Below are positions 1 through 5,759 of a DNA stretch of 9,153 bases, in pieces (within the stretch, counting starts at the first letter, position 1; each line of letters begins with the position of its first letter). The notes below the pieces were generated by a model. The model saw only the letters and a program-made list of their open reading frames with translations, had not been told where the DNA came from and made no database searches. Where the stretch lies: positions 1 to 9,153 of the forward strand of contig JAISES010000175.1 in the NCBI GenBank assembly GCA_031263965.1, written 5' to 3'. The stretch comes from Prevotella sp. GTDB taxonomy: Bacteria; Bacteroidota; Bacteroidia; Bacteroidales; Dysgonomonadaceae. Both the position numbers and the translations under genes were made by a program.

Positions 1-103
1 CCTTTTTACTTTTGGTTTAGCCCGCTAAACCTGCAAGCAAAAAGAACAAAATCCATCTGAAAATACCTATAAAAAAAATTTGCTATAAAATTCAAACAGG
101 TTC
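1..103 (-). mobile_element. MITE-like element, partial copy cut by the window edge
   Basis: This is the reverse complement of positions 8744-8846 of the complete element near the right end. The ungapped alignment shows only four differences over about 104 bases. The outer terminal inverted repeat lies at 85-103 with one mismatch (G at 100) and is followed by TAA at 104-106, the same trinucleotide that flanks the complete copy. The central hairpin is present at 2-44, with the perfect arms GGTTTAGC (14-21) and GCTAAACC (24-31). The rest of the element should continue to the left of the window. It contains no coding capacity and lies 13 bp beyond the stop codon of msrBA. Confidence 0.8.
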
Positions 104-116
104 TAAAATTTTATAA

Positions 117-1049
117 TCAGAATATTTGTTTATATATATGGCAATATGGCTTTGTTCCTTTGTGCTCATAGTATTGCTGATGATAATCCTCTGCTTTCCA
201 GAATATCGAGGCCGGTTTTAGCATGGTTGCGACATTATAACCTTTATTTTCTAATATTTTAATATACTTCCCTGCCACTTCTTTTTCTTCATTATCGGTA
301 TAAAAAATGCATGACAGATATTGCGGCCCTATATCCGGTCCTTGTCCGTCAGTTTGAGTAAAATCGTGGGTTTCGAAGAACAACCTGACTAATTCTTCAT
401 AAGAGGTTTTAGTTGAGTCATATTCAACCTCCGTTGTTTCCAGATGTCCGGTATTTTTCCGACAAACCTGTTCGTAGCCGGGATTCTCCACATGTCCACC
501 CATAAATCCAACGGATGTATGAGTCACTCCTTCGGCTTTCATAAAATAGTACTCTGTTCCCCAAAAGCACCCCGAGGCAAAATAAGCTTTTCTTAACATG
601 TTATTTTCTTCTGCTATAAATTTTAATGATATTGAATTAACACAATGCCTGGTATTCTTTGCGGTGAATCCTTCATTAAGGAAGACGTGTCCCAGGTGAG
701 CGCAACAATTACTGCATGTTATTTCTGTACGCATCCCATCTGCATCAGGAATCCGTGTAATTGCGCCTTTGATTTCATCATCGAAAGAAGGCCAACCGCA
801 GTGCGAGTCAAACTTGTCGGAGGAGTTGTATAGTGGAGCATTACACTTTCTGCATACGTATATACCTTTTCGCTTATTGTTAATATATTCTCCTGTATAT
901 GGAGCTTCTGTCCCTTTATGAATAATTACACGTTCCTCTTCGGGAGTTAGTCTGTTATATTGCATACTTTTTTCTTCTGTTTTAGTTTGGCCTTGAATAC
1001 ATGGTATCCCTATTATGGCAATAAGAAAACATGTATAAAGCCGGTTCAT
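117..1049 (-). CDS. msrBA: Exported bifunctional methionine sulfoxide reductase MsrB-MsrA
   Basis: Fused repair enzyme that reduces both diastereomers of methionine sulfoxide: MsrB acts on the R form and MsrA on the S form. Residues 1-20 form a hydrophobic signal sequence ending near IQG-Q, so the protein is probably periplasmic; a Cys at 17 makes a lipoprotein possible, but the lipobox is poor. The MsrB domain spans about 30-145, with zinc-binding pairs C66/C69 and C112/C115 and the catalytic Cys in RHCVNS (C136). The MsrA domain spans about 154-310, with the active-site motif GCFWG (C161), GHLE (201-204) and the conserved [19 protein letters not shown] region (228-246). All expected catalytic residues are present, and 310 aa suits a two-domain protein. 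It stands alone and is transcribed divergently from rmuC. The domain roles are established for these families; the export is inferred from the N-terminus. Confidence 0.96.
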   Translation of the reverse strand: MNRLYTCFLIAIIGIPCIQGQTKTEEKSMQYNRLTPEEERVIIHKGTEAPYTGEYINNKRKGIYVCRKCNAPLYNSSDKFDSHCGWPSFDDEIKGAITRIPDADGMRTEITCSNCCAHLGHVFLNEGFTAKNTRHCVNSISLKFIAEENNMLRKAYFASGCFWGTEYYFMKAEGVTHTSVGFMGGHVENPGYEQVCRKNTGHLETTEVEYDSTKTSYEELVRLFFETHDFTQTDGQGPDIGPQYLSCIFYTDNEEKEVAGKYIKILENKGYNVATMLKPASIFWKAEDYHQQYYEHKGTKPYCHIYKQIF

Positions 1050-1140
1050 ATATTAAGCCTATCAGGTTCATTGCACCAAATCCTTTCGGCGGGAAATATT
1101 TAATTTATTTGTATATTATTTTCCGCTTTAAAATAAGGAG

Positions 1141-1171
1141 CAAAAATATCTTAGTAAGACATTGTTTACAA
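1141..1171 (-). promoter_or_regulatory. Promoter of msrBA (Bacteroidetes type)
   Basis: On the minus strand the -7 box TATTTTTG (1141-1148) matches TAnnTTTG exactly. It is preceded by TTG (1169-1171) with a 20-bp spacer. Transcription would start near 1134 and give a leader of roughly 85 nt before the msrBA start at 1049. Confidence 0.6.
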
Positions 1172-1187
1172 GTTTTTCCAGGCAAAT

Positions 1188-1218
1188 TTTGTTAAAGCTT
1201 ATATTTTAAATAACTTTC
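1188..1218 (+). promoter_or_regulatory. Promoter of rmuC (Bacteroidetes type)
   Basis: TTTG (1188-1191) is followed after exactly 19 bp by TAACTTTC (1211-1218), which differs from TAnnTTTG only in the last base. A start near 1225 would leave a leader of about 18 nt before the ATG at 1243. The box lies back to back with the msrBA promoter; the two -33 elements are 16 bp apart. Confidence 0.5.
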
Positions 1219-1242
1219 GCCTTTTAAAGAAACACATTGGAT

Positions 1243-2493
1243 ATGGAATTAGTTTATGCATCAATAGTATTAGTGATGTCGGTTATCTTCATTTTCTTTC
1301 TGCAAAGAAGTCATAAATCGCGGGAAATTGATTTGAAAAATGAGGTAGCCCGTTTATTGGAAGATAAAGATTTGTTGAAAAACGAACATCTCGGCTATGT
1401 TCGCGAAATTGCCGAATTAAAAGTAATATTACAATCGAAAGATGAGCAGTTTCGTGTTCAGCAAGAGGAATTGGTAAATACACGTAACCAGTTAAACAAA
1501 GATTTCCAGTTATTGGCAAATCAAATTCTTGAGGAAAAGTCATCGCGGTTTACGGATGTCAATAGATTGAATATGGAAGCAATACTGAAGCCTTTAAATG
1601 AAAAATTAGCTGAATTTAAGTCTAAAGTAGAAGAAACCTACGATAAGGAATCTAAGCAGCGTTTTTCCTTGGAGGAACGCATTAAAGAATTGGTCGCTTT
1701 AAATAATCAGATCAGTGAAGATGCCAATAATCTGACGAAGGCGTTGAAGGGTAGCAGCAAGATTCAAGGCAATTGGGGTGAAATGATCCTGGAATCTATT
1801 CTGGAAAAATCAGGATTGAAAAGAGGCACGGAATATTTTACTCAGGAATTTATCACAAATGAAAAGGGCGAAAGGATACAAAACAATCAGCAGAAATATA
1901 TGCAGCCGGATGTAATTGTTGTATATCCGGGCGGACGTAAGATTATAATAGATTCGAAGGTTTCCTTGACGGCTTATGTGAAATATGTTGAGGCGGATGA
2001 AGACAAAGACAAACTTGTTGCAGAAAAAGAGCATATAATTTCAGTTCGTCAGCATATTGATGAGTTGAGCAATAAGGCTTATCAGGACTATATAGAATCG
2101 CTGGATTTCGTCATGATGTTTATCCCTAATGAACCGGCGTATATACTGGCCATGCAACTGGATTCCGCATTGTGGGATTATGCCTATCGTAAACGTATAC
2201 TGCTTATTAATCCTACAAATCTGGTAGCTTCATTGAAGGTGGTTGCAGACTTATGGAAGCGCGAAAACCAAAGCCGGAATGCTCAGGAAATAGCCCGCAG
2301 AGGAGCGATTCTCTACGAAAAATTTGTCCGGTTTGTAGAGACCCTGCAAGAAGTAGGTAAAAATATAGAGAAGGCGCAAGGTTCTTACAATAAAGCATTT
2401 TCCCAGTTAAAAGAGGGTAATGGCAATTTGATACGACAAGCCGAAATGCTTAAAGAATTGGGCGTTAAGTCTCCCAAAGAACTTTTAGAATGA
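1243..2493 (+). CDS. rmuC: RmuC family DNA recombination protein, membrane-anchored
   Basis: RmuC-family protein of 416 aa. In E. coli loss of rmuC raises inversion between short inverted repeats, and the family carries a PD-(D/E)XK nuclease-like fold; the exact activity is unknown. Residues 3-22 form one transmembrane segment, followed by a charged coiled coil (about 25-165) and then the conserved core. Recognisable core motifs are GNWGE (176-180), the Gly/Trp-containing family signature, and QPDVIVVYP (221-229) followed by IIIDSKVSL (234-242), which fits the D...DxK arrangement of the nuclease-like site. An in-frame TTG lies six bases upstream at 1237, but I chose the ATG at 1243 because the hydrophobic segment begins there and the promoter is close. 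No clear intrinsic terminator follows the stop. Confidence 0.95.
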   Translation: MELVYASIVLVMSVIFIFFLQRSHKSREIDLKNEVARLLEDKDLLKNEHLGYVREIAELKVILQSKDEQFRVQQEELVNTRNQLNKDFQLLANQILEEKSSRFTDVNRLNMEAILKPLNEKLAEFKSKVEETYDKESKQRFSLEERIKELVALNNQISEDANNLTKALKGSSKIQGNWGEMILESILEKSGLKRGTEYFTQEFITNEKGERIQNNQQKYMQPDVIVVYPGGRKIIIDSKVSLTAYVKYVEADEDKDKLVAEKEHIISVRQHIDELSNKAYQDYIESLDFVMMFIPNEPAYILAMQLDSALWDYAYRKRILLINPTNLVASLKVVADLWKRENQSRNAQEIARRGAILYEKFVRFVETLQEVGKNIEKAQGSYNKAFSQLKEGNGNLIRQAEMLKELGVKSPKELLE

Positions 2494-2564
2494 AATATAA
2501 GGTTAAATAATATTAATTTACTAAATAAAACGGCAAAACATGTTTTATAACATAAAAAATAGCA

Positions 2565-2572
2565 TATCTTTG
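2565..2572 (+). promoter_or_regulatory. Promoter -7 box of the candidate small RNA
   Basis: TATCTTTG matches TAnnTTTG exactly and lies about 46 bp before an intrinsic terminator. A good TTTG at the -33 position is not visible; the best match is the T run at 2543-2546, with an 18-bp spacer. Transcription would start around 2579. Confidence 0.5.
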
Positions 2573-2578
2573 TACTGT

Positions 2579-2650
2579 GTTTTTCATGGTATTAGATTTA
2601 AGGTTAACAATGAAGATTGGTTGTCGTGATGACAACCATTTCTTTTTTAT
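2579..2650 (+). ncRNA. Candidate small non-coding RNA of about 70 nt
   Basis: A perfect Bacteroidetes -7 box is followed within about 75 bp by a strong intrinsic terminator, defining a short free-standing transcript unattached to either neighbouring gene. The 5' portion (about 2579-2617) looks unstructured and could be a pairing region; the 3' portion is the terminator hairpin. A 27-codon reading frame starts at ATG 2586 and ends at TAG 2667, but the terminator lies before its stop, so a terminated transcript could not encode it properly. I have an impression that similar segments recur in Bacteroidales genomes, which I cannot verify here. The target and function are unknown, and the 5' end is estimated from the promoter. 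Confidence 0.5.
2618..2648 (+). terminator. Intrinsic terminator of the candidate small RNA
   Basis: TGGTTGTC (2618-2625) pairs perfectly with GACAACCA (2631-2638) around the 5-nt loop GTGAT. It is followed by TTTCTTTTTT (2639-2648). The 8-bp stem, small loop and T tract make a textbook Rho-independent terminator on the plus strand. It is far from the rmuC stop, so it more likely ends the short transcript. Confidence 0.7.
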
Positions 2651-2740
2651 ACAGATTGCCTTTCCTTAGTAGCTGTTTAAGTTTTCAGCGAAAATATTAA
2701 TAAGTTCTATAAAATAACTATTATCGTATCTGGTTGTCAG

Positions 2741-2874
2741 TTTCCCGCGTCATTGCGAGCCTGAAAGGCGAAGCAATCCTGAAATTGGCCGGTTAGCGGC
2801 AGGGGCAGTCCTTTGTGACTGCCCGAAAAGGTACAACCGGATTGCTTCGGGTAAACCCTCGCAATGACGGGAAA
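2741..2874. repeat. Palindromic intergenic repeat with CGTCATTGCGAG-type arms
   Basis: An imperfect inverted repeat with outer arms TTTCCCG...TCATTGCGAG (2741-2759) and CTCGCAATGACGGGAAA (2858-2874). It continues inward with CGAAGCAATCC (2769-2779) opposite GGATTGCTTCG (2839-2849). Inside it is a perfect 8-bp hairpin, GGGCAGTC (2803-2810) and GACTGCCC (2817-2824), with a 6-nt loop. The block is visibly more GC-rich than its surroundings. It could form a long branched hairpin in RNA or a cruciform in DNA. The arm sequence resembles dispersed TCATTGCGAG/GAAGCAATC repeats I know from many bacterial genomes. No transposase is present and no second copy occurs in the window. Confidence 0.8.
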
Positions 2875-2997
2875 GAGAAAGTCAAAGCGGGAGCATAAAG
2901 CATTTTTGAAAAATACGTTTTCCTGCTTTTTTAAACATGGAAATTAATTGATTGTTAATCCAATATACCTGAATTTTATTAATCTGCTTTTATTTCG

Positions 2998-3005
2998 TAC
3001 TTTTG
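2998..3005 (+). promoter_or_regulatory. Promoter -7 box of the prolyl isomerase gene
   Basis: TACTTTTG matches TAnnTTTG exactly and sits 26 bp before the ATG at 3032. No good TTTG is visible at the -33 position. Its position inside the longer open frame that begins at 2948 argues for the 3032 start. Confidence 0.5.
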
Positions 3006-3031
3006 TTATTGTCCATAAAAACGATAAAGTT

Positions 3032-3847
3032 ATGAAGCCTGTATGCTTTTCAATTCTAATCTTATTCTCAGTAACGATGTGTAGCAGCAAACCCAAAGAA
3101 CCGGTTGTATTGATTCAGACGACCTATGGTAATATAAAAGTAAAATTGTACAACGAAACGCCTATCCATAGGGACAATTTCCTTAAGCTTGCAAGAGAAG
3201 GCTTCTATAAACATCTGACTTTTCATAGGGTAATAAACGATTTTATGATACAAGGCGGCGATCCTAAAACCAGAGATATGGCAGAAACGGATACCATAGC
3301 CGAAGATAAAACAATGGGAAGTACAATACCTGCCGAAATAAAATTCCCGATGTATTTCCACAAGAAAGGGGCTTTGGCTGCCGCACGCTGGGGAGATGCC
3401 GAAAACCCGCAGAAAAGCTCCGATCCCTCCCAGTTTTATATTGTAACAGGAGTGATCCGTTCGGACAATAAGCTGGACGAAATTGAGAAACAACGTTTTG
3501 AGCGATTGAAACAAAAAATATATTCCGACTTGCAATCTCAAAATATAGACTCCATAAAGAGCATGTATAAAGATGGACGGAAAGAGGCTATTGCCGAATT
3601 AAGAGCTAAACTTCTTGGACAAGCGGAAAAAGAAGCAGGGGCCAGAAAAACGGAAATCACATATACAGAAGAACAGCGTGAATTCTACAAAGTAAAGGGA
3701 GGAACACCCCACCTTGATAATGAATACACTGTTTTCGGTGAAGTGATAGAAGGAATGGATGTAGTAGACAAAATACAAAAAGTAAGAACAAACGGGAAAG
3801 ATAAGCCCCTGAAAAGTATTTTTATGAACGTTGTTCCGGAAGAATAA
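3032..3847 (+). CDS. Cyclophilin-type peptidyl-prolyl cis-trans isomerase, lipoprotein
   Basis: 271-aa cyclophilin-family protein that would isomerise Xaa-Pro bonds during folding of exported proteins. Residues 1-16 form a signal sequence ending in FSVTMC with Cys17 as the probable lipidated residue; Met at -1 of the lipobox is unusual, so lipidation is likely but not certain. The cyclophilin core carries the signature FHRVINDFMIQGGD, including the catalytic Arg, then SQFYIVTG and the late motif LDNEYTVFGEVIEGMDVV. Between the last two lies a charged, probably helical insert of about 75 residues, rich in Lys/Glu, which I know from other Bacteroidetes cyclophilins. The frame is open from 2948, but those 28 extra codons are poor in signal character and contain the promoter, so I chose 3032. 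The gene appears monocistronic. Confidence 0.93.
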   Translation: MKPVCFSILILFSVTMCSSKPKEPVVLIQTTYGNIKVKLYNETPIHRDNFLKLAREGFYKHLTFHRVINDFMIQGGDPKTRDMAETDTIAEDKTMGSTIPAEIKFPMYFHKKGALAAARWGDAENPQKSSDPSQFYIVTGVIRSDNKLDEIEKQRFERLKQKIYSDLQSQNIDSIKSMYKDGRKEAIAELRAKLLGQAEKEAGARKTEITYTEEQREFYKVKGGTPHLDNEYTVFGEVIEGMDVVDKIQKVRTNGKDKPLKSIFMNVVPEE

Positions 3848-3966
3848 AAAAATGGTGGATAAATAAGACAATCCATGCATGTTGCGGTTATTTGGAAGTG
3901 TCTGGCAACGAACCATCTGGTATGATTGTTTGTTTATATAATTCAATATTCTTAAAAACTACAACA

Positions 3967-4689
3967 ATGAAAAAAATGAAAATTGCGATATGGTCCGATA
4001 TAGCTTGTCCATATTGTTATATAGGAAAACGGAAACTGGAAATAGCGCTCGATAAGTTCCCTCACAAGGACAGTATTGAATTGGAATGGCATAGCTACGA
4101 ACTCGATCCCGAACTGCCCAAGAAAGCTACAGGTCAGACGATTTACAGTTATTTTGCCCAAAAGTTCGATATAAGCGAGGAAGAAGCCCGTATCTCGGAA
4201 GGAAAAATCGCAGAACTGGCGAAAGAAGTCGGATTGAATTACGATTTCGACAAATTGATCGTAGCCAACACATCGGATGCCCTTCGCCTGGTTAAGCTGG
4301 CCAATGAATCGGGCCTGGCTACCGAAGCGGAAGAAATATTATTTGACGCCTATTTTGTAAAAGGCCTGGACATTAGCAACCGGGATGTTCTGGTGCAGTT
4401 GGGAACCCGAATTGGCCTGGAAGAAGCCGGCATATTATCCCTATTGTCCGGCGATAAATATATTGCGGATATAAAAAAAGATATTGAATGCGGTGAAAAT
4501 GAATATGGTCTGGAATATATTCCTTTCTACATATTCAACAATAAACAAATTGTACAAGGCTCCATTGCATCCGGAAAATATCTTGAGGTACTGAATGAAG
4601 CATACAAGGAATGGGAAAGCGGAGCATCTTCCGGAAACGGAGAGGTAATAAGCGGACAGTCTTGCTCGATAGACGGAGTTTGCAGCTAA
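3967..4689 (+). CDS. FrnE-like DsbA-family thiol oxidoreductase, cytoplasmic
   Basis: 240-aa thioredoxin-fold protein of the DsbA/FrnE/2-hydroxychromene-2-carboxylate isomerase group. The redox motif C14-P-Y-C17 follows the first strand (MKIAIWSD), a helical insert covers about 60-170, and a probable cis-proline lies in GLEYIPFYIF. A C-terminal tail ends in a second cysteine pair, C233 and C239 (C-X5-C). Deinococcus FrnE, a disulfide isomerase linked to stress tolerance, is described with an extra C-terminal Cys pair, so this tail may be functional. There is no signal peptide, which points to the cytoplasm, unlike classical DsbA. The frame is open from a TTG at 3892, but the 25 upstream residues are not part of the fold and ATG 3967 gives a normal N-terminus. 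The gap of 119 bp to the previous gene suggests separate transcription, though I see no strong promoter. The substrate is unknown. Confidence 0.9.
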   Translation: MKKMKIAIWSDIACPYCYIGKRKLEIALDKFPHKDSIELEWHSYELDPELPKKATGQTIYSYFAQKFDISEEEARISEGKIAELAKEVGLNYDFDKLIVANTSDALRLVKLANESGLATEAEEILFDAYFVKGLDISNRDVLVQLGTRIGLEEAGILSLLSGDKYIADIKKDIECGENEYGLEYIPFYIFNNKQIVQGSIASGKYLEVLNEAYKEWESGASSGNGEVISGQSCSIDGVCS

Positions 4690-4994
4690 ATTATATTTGC
4701 CGGTCACATTGAAATAGAAAGTGGAATAATAATGGCCACAAGGCCACGGGTGGTCGGAAGATTTTAGTTTGCCGATATTTAATTAATAGACAAGAGCAGA
4801 TAAATAATGAAAAAGATTACACTGAGAACCACTGAGGAGACACTGAGAACCACTGAGTTTTTAGTAATTTCTCAGTGAACCTCAGTGTCTCCTCAGTGCA
4901 ACTCAGTGTAATAAATGCATTTTTATAGACTTTTTCGTTGTAATAGGCGCTGATCCGGTAATAAAGTTATGTATAAATATAATAAAAATATAAT
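4690..4994. other. Intergenic region between the FrnE-like gene and the methyltransferase
   Basis: A 305-bp gap without a credible coding region. It contains a short palindrome TGGCC/GGCCA (4733-4746) without a T tract and the large CACTGAG hairpin repeat (4816-4912). An AT-rich leader of about 80 bp precedes the ATG at 4995. TTAGTTTG (4764-4771) is one mismatch from the -7 consensus but has no -33 partner; TTG at 4938 with TAATAAAG at 4959 is weaker. I therefore do not place a promoter for the downstream operon. Confidence 0.6.
4816..4912. repeat. Hairpin repeat built from CACTGAG units
   Basis: Two 42-bp arms (4816-4857 and 4871-4912) face each other around a 13-nt AT-rich loop, pairing at 36 of 42 positions. 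The only mismatches are two 3-nt blocks, so the stem reads 11 bp, internal loop, 18 bp, internal loop, 7 bp. Each arm is itself a tandem of four CACTGAG units (CTCAGTG in the right arm), with spacers AAC, GAGA and AAC. The element is unrelated in sequence to the palindrome at 2741-2874. It has no open frame or transposase. It could be a dispersed repeat or a processing or attenuation structure if transcribed. Confidence 0.85.
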
Positions 4995-5750
4995 ATGGCA
5001 CTGAAAGAAGAACTTGAGCAACAGGGAAACTGGCTTTTCCGCTACAGGGGAGTATTACCCATCATTATCCTGTTTATAGGAACATATTTGTATTGGCAAA
5101 CGGAGTTGCATCCCGAAACATTCATTCTGGAAGAAACCCCTTATGAAGTATATTTTGAGATGATATGCCTGGCTATAAGCCTGTCCGGATTAGGTATCCG
5201 CGTTTATACTGTCGGATACACACCGGCAAATACTTCGGGCCGAAATACTGCTGACGGGCAAGTAGCAGATACGCTCAATACAACCGGCATATATTCCGTC
5301 GTAAGGCATCCGCTCTATTTGGGTAACTTTTTAATGTGGCTGGGGGTATGCCTTCTAACGGGAAATCTATGGTTCATTATTGCTTTCTGTCTGTTGTACT
5401 GGGTTTATTACGAAAGAATTATGTTTGCAGAAGAACAATTTCTGACCGGAAAATTCGGAACGGTTTATACAGAATGGGCAAGTAAAACTCCGGCATTTTT
5501 ACCGGACTTTAAGTCATTTGTAAAACCAACGCTATCTTTTAGCTGGAAAAAAGTATTGAAAAAAGAGAAGAACGGGCTACTCGCATTGTTTCTGATATTC
5601 TGTATGTTTGATTTATCAGGGGAATGGATAGAACAGCAAGAATCCTATAATTATTTTCTTATTACGGCATGCCTGCTAAGTATATTCTCCTATTGCATAT
5701 TAAAATATTTGAAAAAGAAGACCCGTATCTTAAATGAAGCAGGCCGGTAA
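4995..5750 (+). CDS. Isoprenylcysteine-methyltransferase-like membrane methyltransferase
   Basis: 251-aa integral membrane protein of the ICMT/phospholipid-methyltransferase superfamily, which uses S-adenosylmethionine. Hydrophobic segments are seen at about 19-34, 53-73, 108-138, 194-208 and 219-238. The catalytic half shows the SAM-binding signature RHPLYLGN (104-111) followed by a Glu-rich motif (E140, E146, E147) and FGTVYTEW (154-161), the usual order for the family. Known relatives methylate phospholipids, prenylated cysteines or, in Leptospira (LmtA), the lipid A 1-phosphate. A lipid substrate is plausible given the envelope-directed neighbours, but the substrate is not determined. It is the first gene of a tight cluster: the beta-helix lipoprotein begins 9 bp after its stop. 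The C-terminal extension (175-251), with two more membrane segments, follows the conserved core. Confidence 0.85.
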   Translation: MALKEELEQQGNWLFRYRGVLPIIILFIGTYLYWQTELHPETFILEETPYEVYFEMICLAISLSGLGIRVYTVGYTPANTSGRNTADGQVADTLNTTGIYSVVRHPLYLGNFLMWLGVCLLTGNLWFIIAFCLLYWVYYERIMFAEEQFLTGKFGTVYTEWASKTPAFLPDFKSFVKPTLSFSWKKVLKKEKNGLLALFLIFCMFDLSGEWIEQQESYNYFLITACLLSIFSYCILKYLKKKTRILNEAGR

Positions 5751-5759
5751 AATATATTT

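Larger units (their letters stand above)
2494..3031. other. Long intergenic region between rmuC and the prolyl isomerase
   Basis: There is no convincing protein gene here. From left to right it holds an AT-rich stretch after rmuC, a promoter/small RNA/terminator unit (about 2565-2650), a 134-bp palindromic repeat (2741-2874) and the isomerase promoter (2998-3005). At 2665-2685 a sequence CTGTTTAAGTTTT resembles the CTGTTTGAATTTT of the MITE-like terminal repeat elsewhere in the window, but it has no inverted partner. At 2884-2930 AAAGCGGGA and TCCTGCTTT could pair across a large loop before a short T run; this is a weak terminator at best. Confidence 0.6.

Noticed and set aside
1..103. Rho-independent terminator for msrBA in the hairpin at 2-44
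   Set aside because: No T tract follows the stem in the direction of msrBA transcription, and the same hairpin is part of the mobile element at the other end of the window.
2586..2669. 27-codon frame inside the candidate small RNA, as a small protein
   Set aside because: The intrinsic terminator at 2618-2648 lies before the stop codon, so the normal transcript would have no stop; the last part of the frame is merely the T tract.
2741..2874. CRISPR or tRNA/rRNA gene in the GC-rich block
   Set aside because: There are no regularly spaced direct repeats and no cloverleaf or rRNA motifs; the symmetry is that of a single inverted repeat.
3068..3541. 157-codon minus-strand frame opposite the prolyl isomerase
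   Set aside because: It lies fully antisense to a gene with clear cyclophilin motifs and shows no domain, signal or promoter of its own.
3881..3910. Stem-loop GTTGC/GCAAC after the prolyl isomerase as a terminator
   Set aside because: Only five base pairs around a loop of about 20 nt and no T tract.
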